A DNA stretch of 64,000 nt from Streptomyces sp. col6. GTDB taxonomy: Bacteria; Actinomycetota; Actinomycetes; Streptomycetales; Streptomycetaceae. This document shows, one piece after another, positions 17,101 through 25,068 of this stretch; within the stretch, counting starts at the first letter, position 1; each line of letters opens with the position of its first letter. Under the pieces are notes generated by a model. It was not told the DNA's origin. It was given only the letters and a program-made list of their open reading frames with translations, and did no database searches. The DNA is taken from positions 248,457-312,456 of the forward strand of contig NZ_RDBL01000002.1 in NCBI RefSeq assembly GCF_008042035.1, read 5' to 3'. The position numbers and the translations under genes were made by a program.

Positions 17101-17526
17101 ATGACCGTGTGGGCGGGGGAAACGATGGAGCGTCACGAGGTGGCCCGGATGCATCGCAGAGTGGACCGGGCCGATCTGGCAGCCGTGGGCGAAGTGCGCG
17201 GAGCGGTCCGTGAGTTATTGCGGTACCGGTGGAAGGAGGAGCCGGCCCAGGTCGCCGAACTGCTGCTCAGCGAGCTGGTGACCAACGCCCTGGTGCACAC
17301 GGACGACGGCGCGGTCGTCGCCGTGAGCGTCGCACCCCGCCGGCTGCGCGTGGAGGTGCGGGACTTCGTCACCGGCATGCCGCCCGAGTCGCACGTACCG
17401 CCCGCCGACGACGGTACGCACGGCCGGGGGCTGGTCCTGGTGGAGAGCCTTGCCGACTCCTGGGGGATCAGCCCCCGTTCGCTGGGCAAGGTGGTGTGGT
17501 TCGAACTGGACGGCGAACGGCCCTGA
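17101..17526 (+). CDS. ATP-binding anti-sigma-factor-like protein (HATPase_c)
   Basis: A 141-residue GHKL ATPase-fold protein of the RsbW/SpoIIAB-like group that is abundant in Streptomyces. The N-box is ELLLSELVTNALVHT, the G1 region is VEVRDFVTG and the G2 box is HGRGLVLVESLADSWG, followed by GKVVWFEL. Such proteins bind partner-switch antagonists or sigma factors and may phosphorylate anti-anti-sigma proteins. No sigma factor or antagonist is adjacent, so the partner is unknown. ATG at 17101 directly follows a GGGGGCGA ribosome site. Its stop codon lies inside the stem of the terminator at 17519. Confidence 0.85.
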   Translation: MTVWAGETMERHEVARMHRRVDRADLAAVGEVRGAVRELLRYRWKEEPAQVAELLLSELVTNALVHTDDGAVVAVSVAPRRLRVEVRDFVTGMPPESHVPPADDGTHGRGLVLVESLADSWGISPRSLGKVVWFELDGERP

Positions 17527-17550
17527 CGGACCTTGCGGTCCGTCAGGGCC
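17519..17550 (+). terminator. Intrinsic terminator hairpin containing the HATPase stop codon
   Basis: A perfect 14-bp stem, GGCCCTGACGGACC with loop TTGC and its complement GGTCCGTCAGGGCC, followed by GTTCGTATG. The TGA stop of the upstream gene is inside the left arm. As a symmetric hairpin between convergent genes it can serve both. Confidence 0.75.
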
Positions 17551-17577
17551 GTTCGTATGCGACTGCCGTCCCGCTTC

Positions 17578-18657
17578 TCAGCCGAACTGCTGCTCCAGGT
17601 CCTTCAGTTTCTGCTCCAGCGAATCGAGCCGGGGCAGGGCCTGGGTGTCGTCCTCGGTGAGGGGATCGGCCGGGGCCGATTCGCTCGCGCCCAGTTCAGG
17701 GACGCTCGCCGAGTTCGAGTGGTTCACGGCTTGCAGGGATGGCCGGGGTCGCAGGGGCAGCTGACCCGGCTCGGATATGGCGGGCTCCGCGACGGACTGC
17801 GCGGAGCCCGTCGCGGGGGCGAGCGCGGCCACATCGACCGGCGCGCCGCCCCGGCCGAGCCGTCCCCAGGCCCGGTTCTGCCGGTTCAGGGCCTTGATGT
17901 GCGCCCGGTCCAGCTTCTCCTGGTCTCTCCTGCGGAGACGGTTCTGCTCCTTCTCCCTGCGGTCCTCGCGTACCTCGTCGACCGCCTCGTCCAGCGTGCG
18001 TACGCCTTCGAGAAGCATCAGCGACCAGGCGCCGAAGGTCTCCCGGGGCGCGCGCAGCCAGCGCACGATCCGGATCTGCGGCAGCGGCCGGGGCACGAGG
18101 CCCTGCTCGCGCAGGGCGGCCCGGCGCGTCTGCTTCAGCGCCCGGTCGAACAGCACGGCGGCCGAGAGGGACATCCCCGCGAAGAAGTGCGGGGCGCCCG
18201 CGTGGTTGATGCCGCGCGGCGCGTGCACCCAGTTGAACCAGGCGGCGGCACCGGCGAAGGTCCACACCAGCAGCCGCGAGCCGAGCGCCGCGTCCCCGTG
18301 GCTGGCCTCCCGCACGGCCAGGACCGAGCAGAACATCGCCGCCCCGTCCAGACCGAAGGGCACCAGGTACTCCCAGCCGTCGGAGAGGCCGAGGTTCTGC
18401 TCGCCGAAGCCGACGAGCCCGTGGAAGGAGAGCGCGGCGGCGACCGCCGCGCAGCAGAACAGCAGCACGTACGAAGCGGTGGCGTACAGTGCTTCCTTGC
18501 GTCTGCGCCGCTCCTCGCTGCGTTCCCAGCTGTCGTCGGCCGCGGATGCGTCGGAGGCGCGCTTGCCGCGCGCGACGACCGCCACCGCCGCCATGACGCC
18601 CACGAGCAGCACGGCGCCCGGAAGCAGCCAGTCAAGCGATATGTCGGTCAGTCTCAT
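17578..18657 (-). CDS. DUF2637 membrane protein (SpdB-like)
   Basis: A 359-residue protein with an N-terminal helix (WLLPGAVLLVGVMAAVAVV), a charged segment, and three or four more hydrophobic helices between residues 58 and 175, then a long basic, coiled-coil-prone C-terminus (REDRREKEQNRLRRRDQEKLD) and an acidic tail ending in LEQKLKDLEQQFG. This is the DUF2637 architecture, shared with SpdB-type spread proteins of Streptomyces conjugative plasmids and with chromosomal relatives. A role in membrane-linked DNA transfer or mycelial spread is possible but not shown; no other transfer gene is nearby. It converges with the HATPase gene across the terminator. Confidence 0.75.
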   Translation of the reverse strand: MRLTDISLDWLLPGAVLLVGVMAAVAVVARGKRASDASAADDSWERSEERRRRKEALYATASYVLLFCCAAVAAALSFHGLVGFGEQNLGLSDGWEYLVPFGLDGAAMFCSVLAVREASHGDAALGSRLLVWTFAGAAAWFNWVHAPRGINHAGAPHFFAGMSLSAAVLFDRALKQTRRAALREQGLVPRPLPQIRIVRWLRAPRETFGAWSLMLLEGVRTLDEAVDEVREDRREKEQNRLRRRDQEKLDRAHIKALNRQNRAWGRLGRGGAPVDVAALAPATGSAQSVAEPAISEPGQLPLRPRPSLQAVNHSNSASVPELGASESAPADPLTEDDTQALPRLDSLEQKLKDLEQQFG

Positions 18658-18849
18658 GCGCGGTCCCTTGCGTCACGTAGGGGGTTTCGGACGCCATCGT
18701 GGCGGAAACTCCCTTACGTTCAGGCTGTTTCGAGGCAAGAGAACGCCAATGGGGTGCACGAGAGCGCCGATATCGACGATCTGGTCGAACACACCTCAGC
18801 GGGGCGCGCATGTTGTTCGAATGGGTGCCACTCGTTCGGGCGGTGTGGA

Positions 18850-19698
18850 TCAGGGAGCGGGCGTCAGCCTGCTGATCCGCTCAGCGTCGCAGGTGCGCGG
18901 GCAGGTGACGCAGGTGTCCTCGGGGCGCAGCGTGTAGAAGAGGCAGCAGCTCGCACGGTCGCGGGTGGGCAGCGACTCCCCATTGGGGCCCGTCAGTTCG
19001 CGGAAGCCCGCGGTGCCGACGTACGGCTTCGTGGTGCCCGGCAGCAGCGCCTCCAGCTCCGCCATGGCGCGCTTCTCCTCGCCCAGCAGATGGGCGACGT
19101 ACCAGAGACCTTCGACGATCTCGTCGGTCGCCATCCCCCACAGGGCCCGCTTGCCGCGCCGCATGCGCGGCCGGAAGCCCTCCAGCACCGGTTCCAGGTG
19201 GTCGGCCACCGCGTCCAGCACCTCGGCCCGCAGCGCGGCCTCGTCGGCCACCACGCGGGCTCCCGGCAGCACGGCCGCCGGGTCGTCGGGCAGGCAGGCG
19301 AACTCCCGCACCCGCAGCGTCAGGTGCCCCAGCGCCCGCTGGAACGAGACGTCCTCGACCGGGACGCGAGGAACCCGCCGGTGCAGGAACCACGGCACCG
19401 TCACCAGAAGGCAGGCCGGCCACGCGTAGCGGTGCAGTCCGAAGCTGGCGATCACATCGGGCCGGCCCTCCTGGCCGTAGTCCCGCCGCACCTGCTCGTC
19501 GTCGAAGGCGAGGAAGGTGTCCAGGGCCTCACCGCCCGCCGCCAGCTCGTGCGCGCCCACCCAGCCGGGGCCGCCGGGGGCGCTCTCGCCGTCGGCGAGG
19601 ATCTCGGCGCGCAGCCCGGGGAAGACCTCGGTCAGGCGCGCGTACGCGTCGGCCACGGGCGAGGCCGTCACTGCGGGAAGCAGGGCGGGCATGGTCAT
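18850..19698 (-). CDS. FhuF-like ferric-iron reductase, C-terminal 2Fe-2S protein
   Basis: A 282-residue protein resembling siderophore-iron reductases of the FhuF group. The C-terminus has the distinctive cysteine cluster CCLFYTLRPEDTCVTCPRTC (residues 252-271) that ligates a 2Fe-2S centre; the preceding RMRRGKRALWGMATDEI segment fits the family. It would reduce Fe(III) released from ferric siderophores in the cytoplasm. An iron-box-like sequence lies 28 bp upstream of the start, so expression should rise when iron is scarce through DmdR/IdeR derepression. Two in-frame ATGs (19698 and 19692) are possible; neither has a strong ribosome site. Confidence 0.82.
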   Translation of the reverse strand: MTMPALLPAVTASPVADAYARLTEVFPGLRAEILADGESAPGGPGWVGAHELAAGGEALDTFLAFDDEQVRRDYGQEGRPDVIASFGLHRYAWPACLLVTVPWFLHRRVPRVPVEDVSFQRALGHLTLRVREFACLPDDPAAVLPGARVVADEAALRAEVLDAVADHLEPVLEGFRPRMRRGKRALWGMATDEIVEGLWYVAHLLGEEKRAMAELEALLPGTTKPYVGTAGFRELTGPNGESLPTRDRASCCLFYTLRPEDTCVTCPRTCDAERISRLTPAP

Positions 19699-19725
19699 GC
19701 GGGGACCACCGATTCACGATCGTCA

Positions 19726-19744
19726 GCAGGTAAGCCTTACCTTA
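19726..19744 (-). promoter_or_regulatory. DmdR/IdeR-type iron box
   Basis: On the minus strand TAAGGTAAGGCTTACCTGC matches 14 of 19 positions of the Streptomyces iron box TTAGGTTAGGCTCACCTAA. It lies just upstream of the FhuF-like reductase gene and could also affect the divergent GntR gene starting at 19846. Confidence 0.7.
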
Positions 19745-19845
19745 CCCTGCCGGATCGATGTTTGAACTGGGGCCCCTTGCGCCTATCGTGCACTGAGGGC
19801 GCCCGACGCGCGAGCCGCGCCCCGCGACCGGCCGAGGAGGTGCCC

Positions 19846-20613
19846 GTGGAGCAGGGCGGAGCGCGCGAGGAGGTGCGGCCCCCGTACGGGGCACCCGCAG
19901 GCGTGCCCGCATCGGCCGTACGGGTGCCCGAGCAGGCCCGCGGCGAACACACCCACGGCGAGCACCCTCACGGGGAGGCCCCCCGCGCCCAGGTGCGCCG
20001 GCACTCGGTGCGCGGCCAGATCCTGGACGCCCTGCGCGCCTCCCTCGTCGACGGTGAGCTGATCCCCGGGCAGGTCTACTCCGCGCCCGCCCTCGGCGCC
20101 CGCTTCGGCGTCTCCGCCACCCCCGTGCGCGAGGCGATGCAGCAGCTGGCCGTCGAGGGCGCCGTGGAGGTCGTGCCGAACCGGGGCTTCCGGGTCGCCG
20201 AGCGCGGACCGCGCGAGCTGGCCGAGCTGGCCGAGGTGCGGGCCCTGATCGAGGTCCCCGTCATGCTGCGGCTCGCCCGGACCGTCCCGCCCGCCCGCTG
20301 GTGCGCGCTGCGCCCGCTGGCCGACGCCACCGTGGCCGCGGCGGCCGTCGGCGACCGGGCGAGCTACGCGGAGGCGGACCGGGCCTTCCACGGCGCGGTC
20401 CTCGCCCTCGCGGGGAACGGCAGCCTGGTCGCGGTCGCCGACGACCTGCACCGCCGCTCCCAGTGGCCCCTGATGGACAACCCGGTCACCCGGCGCGCCG
20501 ATCTGCTGGCCGACGCCTCCGAGCACACCGCGCTGCTCGACGCGCTGATCGCCCAGGACGTGGCGGTCGTCCAGTCGCTCGTACGCGAACACTTCGCGGG
20601 CGCCGACGGCTGA
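19846..20613 (+). CDS. GntR/FCD-family transcriptional regulator
   Basis: A 255-residue FadR-type GntR regulator with a His-rich disordered N-terminus (GEHTHGEHPHGEAP) before the winged helix at about residues 50-110 and an FCD domain to the end. Its HTH (VYSAPALGARFGVSATPVREAM) is nearly identical to that of the hydroxyproline regulator at 9981, so the two are paralogues and may recognise related operators. GTG at 19846 is chosen because GAGGAGG lies just before it; the open frame extends far upstream but only as antisense to real genes. Targets are unknown. The neighbours are an iron reductase and a TPR-like protein. Confidence 0.82.
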   Translation: MEQGGAREEVRPPYGAPAGVPASAVRVPEQARGEHTHGEHPHGEAPRAQVRRHSVRGQILDALRASLVDGELIPGQVYSAPALGARFGVSATPVREAMQQLAVEGAVEVVPNRGFRVAERGPRELAELAEVRALIEVPVMLRLARTVPPARWCALRPLADATVAAAAVGDRASYAEADRAFHGAVLALAGNGSLVAVADDLHRRSQWPLMDNPVTRRADLLADASEHTALLDALIAQDVAVVQSLVREHFAGADG

Positions 20614-20644
20614 CCCCGCAGGGCGTACGGGGTCAGCCGTCGGC
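20602..20644. terminator. Bidirectional terminator between convergent genes
   Basis: A perfect 17-bp stem (GCCGACGGCTGACCCCG at 20602-20618 and its complement at 20628-20644) with a 9-nt loop separates the convergent GntR and TPR-like genes. The GntR stop codon TGA is in the left arm. Confidence 0.75.
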
Positions 20645-20652
20645 GCGCGGAC

Positions 20653-21453
20653 TCAGTTCGCCCCGACCGTCTCCGGCGGGGGCGGGTCCAGATGCGGGCC
20701 CAGCCACGTCGGGACGCCGCCCAGCAGGCGGAAGAGCCGGCCCGCCTCGGCGCGCAGCCGGGTCGCCTCCCCGGGCTCCGGCTCGGCGTCCGCCAGGGCG
20801 ATGAGAGCCGGGGCCGTACCGACCAGGTAGCCCAGCTCCTCCCTTATCCGCAGGGACTCCGCGAAGCCGTGCCGGGCCTCCGCCAGCTCCCCCTCGCGCA
20901 GGGCGATCAGCGCGAGATGGCGCCAGGTCGAGGAGAGCAGCAGCGCGTCGCCCTGCGCGGTGGCGCCCGCGTGCGCCCTGCGGTAGGCGGCGCGGGCGGC
21001 CTGCGGGGAGTCCGCGATGTTCTGGGCGATCAGACCGCGCCGGAAGTCGAGCAGCGGCCGGCCCTGGGCGGCGGGGGAGAGCAGCGCGGCGGCCCGGCCC
21101 AGCGCCACCCGCGCCTCGTCGGCCCGGTCCCGCACTCCGAGGAGGGTCGAGGCGTACGCGAGGTAGCCCCGTTCGCAGGCGGCCGCGCCGCGCTCCTCGT
21201 CGTCGTGGGCCATGGCCTCGGCGGTGCGCAGGGCGTCCTCGGCCTCCGTCCAGCCCTGCCCCGTGTACAGGCATCGCTCGGTCAGCAGGGCCGTCCGCTG
21301 GAGGGCCGCGGCCGGGTCGGTGGCGGCGTCGTGCTCCAGCAGGGCCGCGGCATCCGTCCAGCAGCCGCGCGAGCGCAGCCGCCATACCGCGGTCTGGAGC
21401 GGAGGATCGTCATCTGCTGTCGTTCCGGAACCAGACATGGCGGTATGCGCCAC
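20653..21453 (-). CDS. Hypothetical TPR-like helical repeat protein
   Basis: A roughly 266-residue Ala/Leu-rich protein of repeated helix pairs (DALRTAEAMAHDDEERGAAA, then WRHLALIALREGELAEARH), typical of tetratricopeptide-like solenoids that act as adaptors. No catalytic motif is seen. The start is set at GTG 21453 because GGGAGGG precedes it at proper spacing; an ATG 15 bp downstream (21438) is the alternative. It lies just upstream of, and on the same strand as, the end of pucR, with a 147-bp gap. Function is not recognisable from sequence. Confidence 0.65.
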   Translation of the reverse strand: MAHTAMSGSGTTADDDPPLQTAVWRLRSRGCWTDAAALLEHDAATDPAAALQRTALLTERCLYTGQGWTEAEDALRTAEAMAHDDEERGAAACERGYLAYASTLLGVRDRADEARVALGRAAALLSPAAQGRPLLDFRRGLIAQNIADSPQAARAAYRRAHAGATAQGDALLLSSTWRHLALIALREGELAEARHGFAESLRIREELGYLVGTAPALIALADAEPEPGEATRLRAEAGRLFRLLGGVPTWLGPHLDPPPPETVGAN

Positions 21454-21599
21454 ATTGCCCTCCCCGAGCGCGCCTTCGAGCTGAGTATGGGCCGCATCAC
21501 AGCACGGAATGGCACGCCGGGCCAAGAGGTCGAGGCAATGTCAGGTGAAACTTTTCACAATCGACGGCAGGTGCCGAAGCCCTTGCGGGGCCCGGGAAC

Positions 21600-23318
21600 T
21601 CAGCTCATCCGCAGCGCGAGGAAGAAATCGAGCTTGTCCTCCAGGCGCGCCAGGTCACGCCCCGTCAACTGCTCGATTCGCCCGACCCGGTAGCGCAGCG
21701 TGTTGACGTGGAGGTGCAGCCGGGCCGCGCAGCGCGTCCAGGAACCGTCGCAGTCCAGGAAGGCTTCCAGGGTGGGGATCAGCTCCGCGCGGTGGCGCCG
21801 GTCGTAGTCGCGCAGCGGGTCGAGCAGCCGCGCCGTGAACGCCCGGCGCACGTCGTCCGGGACGAACGGCAGCAGCAGGACGTGCGAGGCCAGCTCGTGG
21901 TGGCCGGCCGCGCAGACCCGCCCCGGACGGGCCGCCGCCACCCGGCGCGCGTGCCGGGCCTCCTCCAGGGCGCCGCGCAGCCCCTCGGCCGAGTGCACCG
22001 AGGCGCTGACACCCAGTGTCAGGCGGCCGTCGTCGGCGAGGCCCGCGGAGAGCGGGGCCCGCACTGCGGCGAGCAGCGCGTCGGCGTGCAGGGCCGGTCC
22101 GTCGTCCGGCCCGTCGGCGTCCGCTTCCCCCTCCCGGGGTGCGTCGGCCACCTGGTCGGGTACGGCGGGCAGCGGCACCAGGGCGATCGCCTCGTCACCC
22201 GTGTGGGCGACGGCGATCCGGTCCGCCGAGTCGGGTCCGGTCACGGCCGGGTCGACCAGGATCTCTTCAAGGAGGGCCTGCGCGACCGGGCCGCCGGCGA
22301 CTTCGGGCGCGCCGTCCTCGTCCCACTCGACCCGGGCCACCACCACCTGCCAGTGCGGCGCGGTGCCCAGGCCGGGGAGCAGGACCGGGGTGGCCACGCG
22401 CAGCCGGGCGGCGATCTCGGCGGGCGCGGCGCCTGCCTGGACCAGCTCCAGGACCTCCTGGGCGAGCCGGCGGCGCACCGTGCGGGCCGCGTCGCGCCGG
22501 TCGCGCTCGACGGCGATCAGCTGGGTGACGCCCTGGAGGAGGTCGAGCCGCGCGGCCGGCCAGTCGCTCGCGTCGGCCTCCACGGCCAGCAGCCAGTCGG
22601 AGAGCACGGACTCCCGCACGTCGCGGACGGCCGGAGCCGCCCCACCGCGGCCGTTGTTCCGGATGGGGAAGAGCGAATACGTCGTACCGCCGAGGGCGGC
22701 CCGGTGCGGGGCGCGGCGGCCGGAGCGGACGGCGGCCAGATGCAGCCCGGCCAGCTCGGCCCCGGCGGTGGCGGAGAGCGGGGCGCCCGCGCCCGCGATC
22801 TGGCGCCCGGTGGGGGAGAGCACCCAGGCGTGGAGGTCCAGGTCGGAGCCGAGGAGGTCGAGGACCACCTCCGGGCCGCCGCCCGCCGGGCCCGAGGTCA
22901 TGAGCCTGCGGTGCCGGTCCACCACGGCCGCCAGGTCACCAGCCCGTTCCCCGGACACCTGGCGCACCACGTACTCGGTGATCGTTGCGAACGCGACCGT
23001 CTCGTGGACGGCGAACAGCGGCAGCCGGTTCCGGCGGCACGCCTCGACGAGATCGTCCGGGATGTCACCCAGCTCCGCCTCGCCCGCCGCGAGCCCGGCC
23101 ACCCCGGCGCCCGCCAGGATGCGCACGAAGGGCTCCGAGTCCTCGGCGTCCCGGCGCCAGGCCAGTCCGGTCAGGACCAGCTCGCCGCCGGTGAGGTAGC
23201 GGCTCGGGTCGCGCAGATCGGTGGTCATCACCCCGCGGACCGACCGGTCCAGCTCCTCGTCGCCGCCGAGCAGCCGCAGGCCCAGCGCGTCGTTCTCCAG
23301 CAATGCGCGCAGCCGCAT
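21600..23318 (-). CDS. pucR: PucR-family transcriptional regulator of purine catabolism
   Basis: A 572-residue PucR-type regulator. The N-terminal PucR domain (DLRDPSRYLTGGELVLTGLAW, residues 34-54) senses a purine metabolite. A central GGDEF-like/CdaR region follows, and the C-terminal HTH_30 domain has the typical SWTRCAARLHLHVNTLRYRV helix and RIEQLTGRDL. It is transcribed divergently from the xanthine dehydrogenase operon, the usual arrangement for its control target. The 258-bp intergenic region has two copies of ACAAGACATGA that could be its sites. Activation or repression by allantoin-type effectors is inferred from Bacillus PucR. Confidence 0.87.
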   Translation of the reverse strand: MRLRALLENDALGLRLLGGDEELDRSVRGVMTTDLRDPSRYLTGGELVLTGLAWRRDAEDSEPFVRILAGAGVAGLAAGEAELGDIPDDLVEACRRNRLPLFAVHETVAFATITEYVVRQVSGERAGDLAAVVDRHRRLMTSGPAGGGPEVVLDLLGSDLDLHAWVLSPTGRQIAGAGAPLSATAGAELAGLHLAAVRSGRRAPHRAALGGTTYSLFPIRNNGRGGAAPAVRDVRESVLSDWLLAVEADASDWPAARLDLLQGVTQLIAVERDRRDAARTVRRRLAQEVLELVQAGAAPAEIAARLRVATPVLLPGLGTAPHWQVVVARVEWDEDGAPEVAGGPVAQALLEEILVDPAVTGPDSADRIAVAHTGDEAIALVPLPAVPDQVADAPREGEADADGPDDGPALHADALLAAVRAPLSAGLADDGRLTLGVSASVHSAEGLRGALEEARHARRVAAARPGRVCAAGHHELASHVLLLPFVPDDVRRAFTARLLDPLRDYDRRHRAELIPTLEAFLDCDGSWTRCAARLHLHVNTLRYRVGRIEQLTGRDLARLEDKLDFFLALRMS

Positions 23319-23404
23319 CGGGTCGCCGCCGATCTCTTTCGTTGGTACGGGTGAAGTCTGGGTGTTGCGGTGAGGCTGTTGAGCCCCGCCATTCGTTCGA
23401 ATCT

Positions 23405-23509
23405 ACAAGACATGAGCGGAGACCGGCCAACCGCTTCATGGGTTCGGTGACTGCACCAGGTGGAGCAGGGCTTGTGTACTGGGCCACACACCGCGTGAAC
23501 AAGACATGA
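23405..23509. promoter_or_regulatory. Paired direct repeats in the pucR-xdh intergenic region
   Basis: ACAAGACATGA occurs at 23405-23415 and again at 23499-23509, 94 bp apart (about nine helical turns). Each lies next to a TTCGA element in opposite orientation (TTCGAATCT before the first, AAGTTCGAG after the second). This is a candidate PucR-binding pair allowing DNA looping. Confidence 0.35.
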
Positions 23510-23575
23510 ACAAGTTCGAGGGCCGGCCGTCACCCAGCCCAGCGTGAAGACCCGATTGAGAAGAAGAGAGCCACC

Positions 23576-24466
23576 ATGGACTTCCTTCGCCCCGCAAGCT
23601 GGGAGGAGGCGCTCGCCGCCAAGGCCGAGCACCCGACGGCTGTGCCCATCGCCGGGGGCACCGATGTGATGGTCGAGATCAACTTCGACCACCGGCGCCC
23701 CGAGTACCTCCTGGACCTCAACCGCATCGGTGAGCTCACCGAGTGGGAGGTGGGCCAGGAGAACGTACGGCTCGGCGCCTCGGTCCCGTACAGCCAGATC
23801 ATGGAGCACCTGCGGGCCGAGCTGCCCGGTCTCGCGCTCGCCTCGCACACCGTCGCCTCCCCGCAGATCCGCAACCGCGGCGGCGTCGGCGGCAACCTGG
23901 GCACCGCGTCCCCGGCCGGTGACGCCCACCCCGCCCTGCTCGCCGCGGGCGCCGAGGTGGAGGCCGAGTCCGTGCGCGGCACCCGGATGATCCCCATCGA
24001 CGCCTTCTACACCGGCGTCAAGCGCAACGCCCTCGAACCGGACGAGCTGATCCGGGCCGTGCACATCAAGAAGGCCGACGGACCCCAGCAGTATTCCAAG
24101 GTCGGCACCCGCAACGCGATGGTCATCGCCGTCTGCGCCTTCGGCCTGGCCCTGCACCCCGAGACCCGCACGGTCCGCACCGGCATCGGATCGGCCGCCC
24201 CGACCCCCGTACGGGCGAAGGAGGCCGAGGAGTTCCTGAACGCCGCCCTGGAGGAGGGCGGGTTCTGGGACAGCCGGACGATCATCACCCCGTCCGTCGC
24301 CCAGCAGTTCGCCACGCTCGCCGCCGGCGCCTGCAACCCGATCGACGATGTGCGCGGCACCGCGAGCTACCGCCGGCACGCGGTCGGGATCATGGCCCGC
24401 CGGACGCTCGGCTGGGCCTGGGAGTCATACCGCGGCAACGGCCGCAGCACCGAAGGAGCCGCCTGA
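23576..24466 (+). CDS. Xanthine dehydrogenase FAD-binding subunit
   Basis: A 296-residue FAD-binding subunit of the molybdenum hydroxylase family. The FAD motifs are VPIAGGTDVMVE (residues 22-33) and the TVASPQIRNRGGVGGNLGTASPAGD-like region near residue 100, where Ile/Arg-x-Arg-Gly-x-x-GGN holds the flavin pyrophosphate. Electrons from xanthine pass Mo to 2Fe-2S to this FAD and then to NAD+. It is first in the operon with the 2Fe-2S and Mo subunits and starts 2 bp before the 2Fe-2S gene. AAGAAGAGAG precedes the ATG. It is divergent from pucR. Confidence 0.92.
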   Translation: MDFLRPASWEEALAAKAEHPTAVPIAGGTDVMVEINFDHRRPEYLLDLNRIGELTEWEVGQENVRLGASVPYSQIMEHLRAELPGLALASHTVASPQIRNRGGVGGNLGTASPAGDAHPALLAAGAEVEAESVRGTRMIPIDAFYTGVKRNALEPDELIRAVHIKKADGPQQYSKVGTRNAMVIAVCAFGLALHPETRTVRTGIGSAAPTPVRAKEAEEFLNAALEEGGFWDSRTIITPSVAQQFATLAAGACNPIDDVRGTASYRRHAVGIMARRTLGWAWESYRGNGRSTEGAA

Positions 24467-24468
24467 TC

Positions 24469-25065
24469 ATGCGCGTCAATTTCACGGTCAACGGCCGCCG
24501 TCACGAGGCCGACGACGTCTGGGAGGGCGAGTCCCTCCTCTACGTCCTGCGCGAGCGCATGGGCCTGCCCGGCTCGAAGAACGCCTGCGAGCAGGGCGAG
24601 TGCGGCTCCTGCACGGTCCGCCTCGACGGGGTGCCCGTCTGCTCCTGTCTGGTCGCCGCCGGCCAGGTCGAGGGCCGCGACGTCGTCACCGTCGAGGGTC
24701 TGGCCGACTTCGCCGCCCACCGCGCCGAGGCCCACCCCGGCACCGGCTGCGCCTCCGGCGCCTGCGGCACCTCCCTCGACCGGGCCAAGCGCTGGAAGGC
24801 AGAGCCCGCCGCCGGTGAGGAGACCCGCGACACCGGGGAGCTGTCCCCGATCCAGCAGGCGTTCATCGACGCCGGAGCCGTCCAGTGCGGCTTCTGCACC
24901 CCCGGCCTCCTGGTCGCGGCCGACGAGCTCCTGGAGCGCACCCCGCAGCCGTCCGACGCGGACATCCGCGAGGCGCTGTCCGGCAACCTCTGCCGCTGCA
25001 CCGGCTACGAGAAGATCCTCGACGCGGTCCGCCTCGCGGCCGCCCGCGCGGAAGAAACGGTCTGA
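24469..25065 (+). CDS. Xanthine dehydrogenase 2Fe-2S subunit
   Basis: A 198-residue two-cluster iron-sulphur subunit. The plant-ferredoxin-type cluster uses CEQGECGSC and a later VCSC. The helical-bundle cluster uses CGFCTPG and CRCTGYEKI. Most homologues are near 160-170 residues. Here an insertion of about 35 residues (roughly 85-122) separates the two domains and contains two further cysteines in GCASGACGTS. The insertion could be a linker, an extra metal site or a contact with the other subunits. It lies 2 bp after the FAD subunit and 3 bp before the Mo subunit, so all three are co-translated. Confidence 0.92.
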   Translation: MRVNFTVNGRRHEADDVWEGESLLYVLRERMGLPGSKNACEQGECGSCTVRLDGVPVCSCLVAAGQVEGRDVVTVEGLADFAAHRAEAHPGTGCASGACGTSLDRAKRWKAEPAAGEETRDTGELSPIQQAFIDAGAVQCGFCTPGLLVAADELLERTPQPSDADIREALSGNLCRCTGYEKILDAVRLAAARAEETV

Positions 25066-25068
25066 GCC

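Noticed and set aside
14920..17154. 744-residue open frame antisense to the kinase
   Set aside because: Ala/Gly/Arg repeats mirror the kinase Gly/Ser linker; no motifs.
17533..19845. Long N-terminal extension of the second GntR frame
   Set aside because: The upstream 771 codons run antisense to the DUF2637 and FhuF-like genes; the GTG at 19846 has a strong ribosome site.
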